Below, piece after piece: positions 55,232-64,000 of a stretch of DNA of 64,000 nt. A program made the position numbers and the translations under genes. How positions within the stretch are numbered: the stretch's first letter is position 1; the number at the start of each line of letters is the position of its first letter. This stretch comes from Pachyseris speciosa. Taxonomy: Eukaryota; Cnidaria; Anthozoa; Scleractinia; Pachyseridae. A model generated the notes under the pieces. It had not been told where the DNA came from. It saw only the letters and a list, made by a program, of their open reading frames with translations, and ran no database searches. The stretch is from the NCBI GenBank assembly GCA_016490735.1, contig JAEMWC010000383.1, positions 344,501 through 408,500 of the forward strand, given 5' to 3'.

Positions 55232-55595
55232 GGGAGTTTAAGAAACGAAGACGGGAACGTCAACGAGAACGTCACCAAACAATAGCTTTAATGAGCAAAA
55301 ACAATGGCTCTGCACGTGCGTTTTACATTTTGGTACATTTCTTTACCTTCCTGTGCAAAATAACAACGTGAAATGACCAAATTTTAGGTTTTGGCGAGAA
55401 CGTGAGCGCATGATGGCAAATTTTTATTTCTTTTCAGTTTTCTTTACGTTAACGCGGTTCATAGAAATTTAGTTCCTGGATAGTTCGCCGACATTTTACA
55501 AGTTGAACAAATTGGAATAATCGCGAAAGTGCTACAATAACAATATTTTGAAATGACTTTTTCGTTGCCGTCGCGTCCTCGTTTCTTAAACTCCC
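55232..55595. mobile_element. Complete 364-bp MITE with GGGAGTTTAAGAAACGA ends
   Basis: The left end is GGGAGTTTAAGAAACGAAGA and the right end is TCCTCGTTTCTTAAACTCCC, inverted repeats of about 20 bp. It aligns with the nested element at 16807-17164 and with part of 25765-26116. A frame through it at 55162-55371 is a by-product of the repeat. Confidence 0.75.
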
Positions 55596-55633
55596 AAAAA
55601 AATCTTTGATTTATTTTACGCGGGCAAACCTAC

Positions 55634-55703
55634 CATGAACTTTTTCAGGCATGAACACCAGCACATACGATAACGCAACAATCGCCGCGAAGAAAATCCC
55701 CAT
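55634..55703 (-). other. Signal-peptide-like first exon candidate
   Basis: On minus, ATG opens MGIFFAAIVALSYVLVFMPE then KVH and reaches a GTAGGT donor in phase 1. Hydrophobic start followed by charged residues is signal-peptide-like. It is isolated; a link to 51870-52250 is only a guess. Confidence 0.3.
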
Positions 55704-56504
55704 GGCTTCGAAGAACAGCCAAGTGATATGTTACGTTTGGAGGGCTGTCGTTTTATGTTGCATTGGTTAGTCCTGAAAATCCTTTATTAAATTTAGAGCA
55801 ACCACTGCTAACGTCATTAAATAAAGTCTCTCGCAATAAAAAAATAAACGAAAAATAAACAGAGTTATTATAACTGCTATGAAGAAAATAAACCTGACAA
55901 CAAGGAAATGACAGCCTGCTTAAATAAAAACACTAATTTTTCAAAAACGCGTAATTTTAAAGTGTATGAGATTTGACAAAATAGTACTAATTTTACCCTG
56001 CGATGCAGTTTTCGATAACATTTTTGGTGATGGATACCTTTAAAACCCTTAAAAAACTAACGGCAAAATGCTTATTTCGTCCCGTGATTTAAATACCACA
56101 GATTTCGAGTAAGTAGAAAAGATCATGAAATGGTTTAAATAAGCCAGGAGGAAGTTCCCATAATTTGTTTAAACGTTGTATCCTGTTATTGGTAAAATAT
56201 CAACATTTATATAATAACCAAATAAGTGTGCGTGCTCTGATTGGTCAATCAGCTATGGTTTATTGTTCCAGTAAACTCATGGAAATTTCGCGCGTCTTCT
56301 GAATTATTATATAAAAGCAATATACCACAAGTTTCTATGGTTTATAGGCTAATAAACCACTTGAGATGTTGGAAGAACACTCGAAGAATTAGTAAATCAC
56401 GAGCCGAAGGCGAGTGATTTACGAATTCTTCGAGTGTTCTTCCAACATCCTGCGTGGTTTATCAGACTATAAGCCATAGAAACTTCTAACTTGTGGTATA
56501 TTAC

Positions 56505-56610
56505 TTAATTATCTCTAATTCTGATTGGCTCATTGCATTGTTTTGGTCTGTTGTGATTGGCTGCAGTAATTGGTTTGGTTTTGGTTTTACGACGCTCAAT
56601 TGAAAATTAC
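56505..56610. repeat. CCAAT-rich interspersed repeat, copy 5 (partial)
   Basis: Carries CTGATTGGCTCATTGCATTG and TTGTGATTGGCTGCAGTAAT and the ACGCTCAATTGAAAAT end; only the last half of the family is present. The block just before it (about 56330-56480) has an inverted pair, TTTCTATGGTTTATAG and its complement. Confidence 0.6.
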
Positions 56611-56751
56611 TTTAATACGACGTTACGTTCTTCATGGTAACTTGTTTTACAGGACTCATTATTAGTCATCGCATTGTAACACTGTCGGAATATGGCCGTC
56701 ATGATGCAGTTATTATCGGCGTTGTGCATGTGAATGGTCGCATAACCTTAT

Positions 56752-56952
56752 CAGGGCGTAGCAGCAAGCACGACAGCTCGGTACAGAACACGATTCTTTG
56801 TTAATCTCCCTGCTCCCTTCACGGCATATCCAAGCCCCTCGCTGATACAATGTTCCCATCTCCTTCTCGGTCTACTTCGAGATCTTTTGCCAGGTAGTTG
56901 TCGTTCCAGAACGGCCTTTTCCAAGGAATCATGTCTTTTAATGTGTCCTAGG

Positions 56953-57021
<69 letters not shown>

Positions 57022-57290
57022 AGTTTAGCAACCATGCTTATGCAACTTCAAGCTCACCACATAAAGGCATTCGTCCTTCTCTGCGTCCAAGACACTCGCA
57101 AAATCTTTCTGTAACATTTGTGCTCAAACGCGGTGATGTCAGTTTCGCGTCGCTCTGTTTAATTGTCCAGGACTCGCAGTCATACCTGGCTGTCAGGAAT
57201 ACAAATACTTGCAAGACTCGTAGTTTGACATGCTTGCTACTGGCTTCTGTAACAAGAGGATCGTTTCTTAGGACAATATCTTGTTCCCGT
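56752..57290 (-). mobile_element. LINE 3' coding remnant interrupted by (TA)n
   Basis: On minus: RYDCESWTIKQSDAKLTSP (typical 'YG-ESW' region after the RT), then an alternating TA run, then FLGHIKRHDSLEKAVLE, RRRWEHCISEG and the LAATP end. That C-terminal 'GHI-R, RRRW-D' signature belongs to LINE pol proteins. Frames are broken on both sides of the (TA)n tract. Confidence 0.65.
56957..57017. repeat. (TA)n microsatellite
   Basis: About 30 uninterrupted TA units inside the LINE remnant. It gives (IY)n in four frames, which is not a protein. Confidence 0.95.
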
Positions 57291-58215
57291 AAAGCTTAAA
57301 GCTTTCAAAAGCGGAGTACGAGATAAGATTTACGAAGCCTACAAAACCGATCTTTAGAGAAGTAATACTTTGACAATGAAATTTGGAGGTGGCAAACAAT
57401 TAAAAGTGGTCTCATTCAACTGATGAAAAACTAGTGATACCGGCTCACAGAGGCACTTCAGCACGCTGATACGGACCTTTATACCAACGTGGTGACAATC
57501 ACTGACATTAGCATCAACCTGCCAATGGTGAGGAGGGTCAATTGCTACCTAACCTTGAACGGTCTTTTAGTACAAAACGTAGTAAAGACGTACTTACGGT
57601 CAACGATGAAAACAGAGCGACTCTCAGCAGCACTTTTACTAGCCTCCTAGACCCCTCCTAGCCTGATGCATGTGTACAGAGACATGCCCAGTGCTGTGGA
57701 AACCGTCACTAGCGACGTTTGCGCCAAAACGAACAGGCTTGCTTTCGACTTTCTTTGAGTTTCACCAATATTTCAGATATGTTTGCAACCAATTTGTCGC
57801 TAGCCAAAGTTCTCAATGAATGTTTGTTCTACTCAGATTATGAGAGAAAATTAGTAAGAAAGTGCCTTTTGCCTTAACTGAAACTATGCCTCGACCCCTC
57901 CCCCCTCCCCCTCCCCCTGACAAGGGCCCTTACGCACTAACAATGACAAATGACACTCACAACCATCAGGTCTTACAATCAGAAAATGCCAAAGGAACGC
58001 CCCTGTTTTGCGTTGCTTGGAAACCATGAATTTACAAAAAAAAAAGGAAGAAACAAAGAAACAAAACGAAAACATGCACGAGCTAAACACGTGTGTAAGG
58101 AGTGACTGGAAAATGCCACAACGTCATAACGCCCTTCAAGAAAGAGGAGTATAGCATTGTCTCTCTCCAGAGGTAAAGAACGTCCGCAAGCCTTTTCAGT
58201 TGCAAAGGCCGAGGA
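57291..58215. other. Upstream region of the SAT1-like gene
   Basis: No exon is recognised. A C-rich tract at about 57894-57920 and an A run at 58037-58048 are the only low-complexity features. The promoter and 5' UTR of the acetyltransferase should lie in the last few hundred bases, but no core element stands out. Confidence 0.4.
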
Positions 58216-61200
58216 ATGGAGAAAGCAATTAACTGTAAGTCCGTCGCTCAGATCTCGTCGGTGATAAATCATCATTTTCAAACCCGAAATGCAACCAAAG
58301 CGGACGTGCCTGCTATTGCCAAAATGATCAAGGTATGGTTTATATGATCACTTTGTTATTTCATGGTGAAGTGAAAATATCTTGTTTCACATTGCTTGAT
58401 GATGTTGCGAACATCAAAGAGTGTAACCGTTGTTACAGATTTTATTCATTAATTACCACAACGAAAGAATGATAGTTATTTGTCATGTTTCGATTTCATC
58501 TTTACTTTAAACAGTTTCTTTCATGATCAAGGTGTGGTTCATTGCTTTGTTATTTCATGGCTTAAAACTCAAAATCTCGTTTCTCGTGGCATCGTGCTGT
58601 AGGTTTTGAATTTTCTGCTAACATCAGAGGGTGTATCTAGATATCTACTCCAACTCATTGTATTTCCTTACTGAATACCACTACAAAAGGACAATGGTTA
58701 TTTTACAGACATGCTGTCGTATTTTGCCTCTCTCAACTTTCGTTCAGTTACCAATGTTGCAGAAAAGAAATGATCACTATCCTTGAATTGCATATCTAAG
58801 TGTATAAGCTTTTATGTGAGGGCCATATACGCAGTATCTCAGGCCCTGTTTAAACGACGCATTTTACATGCGCCGAATCTAATCTAATTTGAGTCGACTC
58901 GAATTTAAAAAATTCCGGATTTGATTTAGCGTCGCATTTAATTGTTGGGCTTGCCATATAGCATAAAAATAAATGTGGAGTTATAGGCGAATTATAATAT
59001 AACAAAATTTATGAATTAAATTTGGCCGCGCTTAAATCAACTGCCGTTCTTCAGTCGCATCATTCGACTGCCTGAGTCGAATATTCGACTAAAACGAAAT
59101 CTACCGAATCTTTCAACGTCGCATTTCTATTTACATACACTTAATTCGGCAATTAGCTATATATTTCGTGCTTGTAAAATACCTTAGTTTCGTAATTTTG
59201 TATTTAGTTCATGGTTTGATAGAATAATAGATTTTACAGAATTTCGCTTGGTAGTTTTTTCCGGCAAAATGTTGCCCATTACTCAAGCACGGCAGGTTTT
59301 TACATTTACACAAAAATTTGACGACGAATTCGTTTTTCTTCTTTATGATTTCGATTCAATGTTTTTGTTGTTGCTGTTTTTTTTTTCTGTTTTGAAAAAC
59401 AGTCATTTCATTTTTAATCCTGAGGGCTTTGTGGACTTCACATCATCTTAAGGCATTCATGTTATAATACATGATATCACAGTGCGCCTGGTATTTACAG
59501 CATTTAAATAACGTCGAACAGCGGGTCGATTATATAGGTGGAGCTATTAGGGAACCGACACATTTTCCCAAAACATGTTTTCGAAATAGTTTTCAATAGA
59601 AACTATAGCTAACTCCTCATAAAAGGAAAATCACAAGAAAAAATACATCAGCCACTTAAATATACAGAACCAATTTCGCATAAATCGATTTTTATATGCT
59701 AATGAGTAGCCTTTCAATGCTAATGTGACAGAACAATAGAGAATAGCCCAGTTTCGAGTTCGCCATGACCGCTGAATAAAAGTACTGAGAACGCATTTGT
59801 ACATGGGTAGCCTCGATCTAAAGTAAAATATTTACAAATTCCAGCGAGAAGATGACCTGTTTAAAGTGCCTATGAAGTGAAATTTGTTTCTTGCTAATTT
59901 TAAAGTTTACTCATAAAAACGCAAGAATCTCAAAATTTGAGGTGCTTGTGATTAAAATTGTTGATTTTACGAGCATTTGAAGTTGTGCTATTTTGCCTTT
60001 AAAAATGGTCAGGGGTCTGGGTCGTGATGTGACGTCATTTGGGGTACAAAAATGTGTTTGCGCTTATGAATTATAGTGAAATAGTTGGAATACTTGTCCC
60101 CAAAATTACGTCAAAATTACGTCACAGCTATTGTCACGTGTCTTTTTGGCCGCGCGATTCAAATGCCATTTTTGAAGGCAAAATAGCCCAATTTCAAACG
60201 CTTGTATAATCGCCGATTTTAATCAAGAGCACCTCAAATTTTGGAATGTTGAGTTTTATGGATTAAACTTTAAAATTAGCGACAAACAAATTTCGCTTCA
60301 TAGGCACTTTAAAGCTCTGTCTATTGTGAATATTTTACTTTAGATCGAGGCTAACCCTGTGCAAATGCGTTCTCAGTGCGTTTATTCAGCGGTGAAGGCG
60401 AACTCGAAACTGGACTATTCTCTTTTGACATACTATCTTTCTGCCTCACTAAATAATGGTACGTGGCAATTTCAGTCGAAGGAAAAGTATAATCGAAGTT
60501 CTAGTAAATGGAAGTAACGTCGAAGTAAATTATCCCAATAACGACACCCTTATGAAGGCGAGCCGAGAATGCAGATTAAAGTACTATCTGAAATTTGAGT
60601 TCCAGAAAAATAATAGAAACAGAGCAAATCAGCCCAGTAAAGTCACACCATGCTTAAGAACGAACAGGGAGTGAATAGCAATAATCGCGCACCTCCATGA
60701 CTCTAAAGAAGATTATAACCGTTCTAAATAGCATTGAAGCCAGCACGCGTAGGCTTGTGAATTAAAGGTCTCAATCGAACGTTCGAGCTGTCGCATAATC
60801 ATGTTGCGTTGTCTTGTGTCTATAACGATAAACAATGGCACAATATCTGCGTGCAGGCCTTAAACATTGCTTTTCAAACCTCTTAGGACTGACAAAATCT
60901 ATGACAGCCATGTTTTAAGAATTTCTCACTTGTGTGCCCTTGTAGCTGATTACAGATCTACATCGGTTTTGACGAGACTTGTTAAGTGGCGCCAGCACTT
61001 CTCTTTCTTGCTGTCAATTTTGCATAAATAGAGAGATTTAGCACATGAAATGTTTATCGTTCTATATCGTAGGGCCTTGCCGAGTATCTGGGAAACGCCG
61101 AGAAATTGAAGATCGGCGAAAAGGGTGAGTATAGATTGACATACATTGATTTGCTTTATGATTGGCCAGCCAGCAAACCTCACGCCACCTTCTCCACCAA

Positions 61201-63144
61201 TGAGAAGCAAAACCAAAACAAATCGCGAATTGCACGCGTGCATTTTCGCGAGCTTTTGGTGTAATTGCTCCGAATTCTAATTGGCTCATTGCACTGTTTC
61301 GGTCTGTTGTGATTGGCTGGAGTAATTGCTTCGGTTTTGGTTTTACGACTCTCAATTGAAAACTGCTCTAGACATAGTAATTGAACCAATCAAACAAAAT
61401 ACTCTGCGTAATATACCGCTGTGAATATCTGGTTAACATCAATTGAATATTACCCTCCATTTTGTAGAGCTTCTTCGGGACGGATTTGGTAGCCACCCTC
61501 TTTTTCACTGTGTCGTTTCTGAGAAGGTTGCACAAGGTTATGATGAAATTGTTGTTGACCAGAAAGACAGCAATTTTCTCGTGGACGTAGAAGGTAATTG
61601 TGTTGTCAAATAAATCTCTTTTTTTAATTTATTAGCATCTGCAGTTTTATGTCTAAGAGGATCGAGAACAACGAAACATGAGGCAAATATTGAACTCAGT
61701 GGTGCAGTAAAAATGATTGAAAAGATAAAATAGACATGATAAATTTGCTAGCACTGATAAGTAATGAGTTCGAAGTAAAGGAGCCCTGTATAAATTTAAC
61801 TGAATGTTTGCAGATGCAAATTCTCCCCCACCAAAGAGAAGAAAGCTGCTAGATGACACGCATCAAGACGTATTGGGAGTCGGCATCTACTACTTCACTT
61901 ACTCCACATGGGAAGGTCCTGTGCTGTATGTCGAAGATCTTTTTGTCGTCCCCAGTGCACGAGGTGAGCAAATACAGTGACAACAACAACAACATAGGAA
62001 AAACAAAAAAATAGTATTTCAGTTTGAAATCTTTCAGTCCGAAATACTGTATTTAGGAGTGTCGAATTAAATGGTAAATAGAATAGCCTGGAATAGAACA
62101 TATTTTGGAAAAGAGTTGGATGGATGGTCCCGTGTGAGGGATTTTGGAATTGTTAGGGGTAATCGATCCCACAATCGTTTGCGCGGCCACTCGGTCCCAG
62201 TCTTTTCGAAAGTTAGCAATAGCCTGCCACGCAGGCGCCCTAAAGCAAAGGGAAGGAATACCTCTCTTTGCGCGCGAGCCCGCTTTTCCCGTTCCTTTCT
62301 CCTTTCTGCAAGGTAGGATTTTATTCTCACACTAAAAAACTAGACAGTAACTTTAGAAGTCATGTCAAAACACAACAGGAAAACACCGTTGACTATTTCT
62401 TAGTCTAATTGTCACAAATTAGAATTCAATCCCATGCAAGAGTTGTTTAGGAAAAGCTGCCCATTCATTTAGTATAAAACTGTTTAACAGGTAAAATTTT
62501 ATTTTTCGAATTAGGTCAAGGGATTGGAACTTCATTAATGGCAGCCATGGCGAAGGTGAGAAACAGAAAAAAAAATATAAAAGCAACTGCAAAATGATTA
62601 TGACAGCGGATGTTTCAGTTACGAAATTCTCAATTTTTTTTTTGCTTTCAACATTTTAACTTTTAATACTACTAACTGAAAGTAAAAGTCGAAATGAGGA
62701 CGACCTTGTTATGGCGAGGGAAGGAAAAGGGGAATCTGGTGATACTGCGAGTTACACGATGGAAACTTCGAAGAGGGTGGCTGTGTGATTCCCTGAAAGT
62801 AACGACTCTCGTCTTGGCCACAAAAAAACGTTTGTACTTCAAGGCTGTTCCAAGTAACATTTTTTTGTTTTGTTTGCGACTTTTCCGCATCCTTTGTTCA
62901 GCAATTTGATTGCAGAGAATAAAAATGTGAAAAGTCCCACCATTCTCTTCTTCAGATTGCCAAGTCACGTGACTGCTGTCGCATGCAGTGGGTTTCTCCT
63001 TTCTCGAAAGGAACCATGGGATTTTATAGGAAACTAGGAGCATCGAACATGACGGACTGGACATTGTTTCGTATGGAAAGGAGTGGGATTGACGAACTGT
63101 GCTCAAAACGATATAAAAAGAACGAGAACAAAAACCATATATAA
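58216..63144 (+). CDS. SAT1: Spermidine/spermine N1-acetyltransferase (diamine acetyltransferase, GNAT family)
   Basis: Six exons: 58216-58332, 61073-61124, 61468-61593, 61814-61963, 62515-62555 and 62956-63144. GT-AG throughout, phases agree, total 675 nt, 224 residues. Family role: transfers acetyl from acetyl-CoA to spermidine and spermine, the rate-limiting step of polyamine breakdown. Seen: FQTRNATKADVPAIAKMIK at the start of the GNAT fold, LLRDGFGSHPLFHCVVSE, YYFTYSTWEGPVLYVEDLFV, acetyl-CoA loop RGQGIG (148-153) and GFYRKLGAS with Tyr186 at the position of the catalytic Tyr of human SAT1. The protein is about 50 residues longer than the usual 170: about 20 extra at the N-terminus and an insert between the second and third core segments with PPPKRRKLL (103-111), which resembles a nuclear localisation signal. 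The start ATG at 58216 was chosen as the first in-frame Met. SAT1 versus SAT2 cannot be settled by eye. Confidence 0.92.
59740..60425. mobile_element. 686-bp inverted-repeat element in SAT1 intron 1
   Basis: Outer arms: AATAGCCCAGTTTCGAGTTC against GAACTCGAAACTGGACTATT. Inner arms: TTAAAGTGCCTATGAAGTGA against TCGCTTCATAGGCACTTTAA, each with GAGGTGCTTGTGATT-like sequence. The arms pair for about 270 bp in total with short gaps, around a CpG-containing centre (about 60000-60190). The inner end motif AAAGTGCCTAT also occurs at the edges of the P2X7-like unit (5221, 6602). Non-coding. Confidence 0.75.
61145..61375. repeat. CCAAT-rich interspersed repeat, copy 6
   Basis: Starts 20 bp after the donor of SAT1 exon 2 and ends about 90 bp before exon 3: CACCAATGAGAAGCAAAACC, GTGCATTTTCGCG, TTGTGATTGGCTGGAGTAAT and CTCAATTGAAAACTGCTCTA. 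Same family as 1196-1400. Confidence 0.7.
62140..62320. repeat. Dispersed repeat in SAT1 intron 4
   Basis: The core ATCCCACAATCGTTTGCGCG then CACTCGGTCCCAGTCTTTTC is also present at about 17873-17922, next to the penultimate exon of ABCD3. It produces similar short frames in both places, which should not be taken for exons. Confidence 0.55.
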
Positions 63145-64000
63145 CACTTGTCACTGGTATTTGATGTCACTTGAAAGTTAGTATGTGTTAGACCAAATAT
63201 ATATAATAATTTAAATCATTTTGAATATACTTCTAGGAACACGCTGTTATTACAAAAGCGAGAAAACGTGCGAATACTTCTTCTCTTTCTTCGTCTTCTC
63301 TTTCTTTTTACATTTAGACCCATATATATTACGCAATAGGCCATTTTTCTTTTATATTTACGTCGATAAATATAATGTATTGATTATAACTAGTCATCGT
63401 TATAGTTAAAATACAAATGCACTATTTAATTTAACTAATTCTTACAAATGTGTTTGTAACGTATGAAATATGAAGGAAGGTGGACAAACAACTCAAGCCA
63501 TCAAAATGAGTCTGGATTTTCTTGAGGGGGAATTTTAGAATCGGTCACAAATTTTAAATATCAACTGACAAACGAAACGCACTTTTCCTTAACTCTAGCT
63601 GAGAACTATTTAAACTAGTAGCTGTTATACGGCCATGAATTTGTAATATGAACTGAGACTTCGGTACCTCTATCCAGTCTCCTTTAAGGGGGCAGTCTGG
63701 TTGAATTTTTGAAAAAATAGGGTGAATTTAGAATAAAATATAGAAGGCTACAAATGAATACACACATAATCCAGTTACTCCGCTAACGGGATCGGGGGCA
63801 CATCGTTGTGGTGGCGAACTGTCTGACATTTGTCTTCTTTTTATTTACTTTAATGTTAATTTTCAACCCCCTTCAAATGCAATATTTTCCAGTTTCCTAT
63901 GATTTACCAACTCCCCCACCCCAACAACAATCCAAAAATCATCAAACAAAATTCTCAAACGTTGACTGTGCTAAGGACTTTGGCCTAATGGAGCCATTTG
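63145..64000. other. Downstream of SAT1-like gene
   Basis: AT-rich DNA that should include the 3' UTR. I see no further exon, RNA gene or clear repeat up to the window end. Confidence 0.5.

Noticed and set aside
56751..57114. (IY)n frames
   Set aside because: They come from the TA microsatellite; only the flanking LINE remnant is meaningful.
62694..62909. 71-codon plus frame in the last SAT1 intron
   Set aside because: It lies wholly between exons 5 and 6, and no splice sites join it in phase.

Overview
The window looks like nuclear DNA of an anthozoan cnidarian, most likely a stony coral or a close relative. It is AT-rich, the genes are split into many short exons with GT-AG introns, and the gaps are packed with inverted-repeat mini-transposons, tRNA-derived SINEs, LINE and Penelope-like debris and tandem repeats. 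The organism call is inference from gene style and repeat content. I rebuilt exons by hand from splice sites, reading phase and remembered family sequences.

Layout. (1) 1-4059, plus: the 3' part of a single-pass receptor gene (end of a discoidin-like domain, two FN3 domains, one Ig domain, a membrane helix and a tyrosine-rich tail). (2) 5.2-6.6 kb: a P2X7-type cysteine-domain gene with a homopolymer frameshift, bracketed by inverted repeats. (3) 6.7-17.3 kb: mostly repeats, including a 21-bp minisatellite, a LINE fragment, a tandem duplication whose second copy differs almost only by deletions, and one mini-transposon nested in another. (4) 17384-41918, minus: a complete 28-exon peroxisomal ABC transporter, ABCD3/PMP70-like, spread over 24.5 kb with introns full of satellites and transposons. 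All 28 exons join in phase except at one point in exon 4, where one base is missing. (5) 43427-45398, minus: a complete four-exon CFAP144/FAM183-like ciliary gene, with a possible divergent first exon on the plus strand 108 bp upstream. (6) 46-48 kb: retroelement coding fragments. (7) 48950-50599, plus: an intronless 549-residue reading frame of unknown family. (8) 51.9-55.7 kb, minus: two exon-like stretches that may belong to a small secreted-protein gene. (9) 58216-63144, plus: a complete six-exon spermidine/spermine acetyltransferase (SAT1/SSAT-like) gene with a 224-residue product that carries an unusual inserted basic segment.

The recognised genes do not form one pathway: peroxisomal fatty-acyl import, axoneme structure, polyamine acetylation and cell-surface signalling are represented. 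The most striking non-gene structure is a 1287-bp element (34743-36029) with terminal inverted repeats made of a GGGACG-type minisatellite, a perfect 9-bp target duplication, insertion inside a SINE, and two exon-like cargo segments. Three separate signs (ABCD3 exon 4, the A7 run in the P2X7-like gene, and the deletion-only tandem copy at 15.3 kb) suggest residual indel errors in the assembly, so frameshifts here should not be taken as real mutations without reads.
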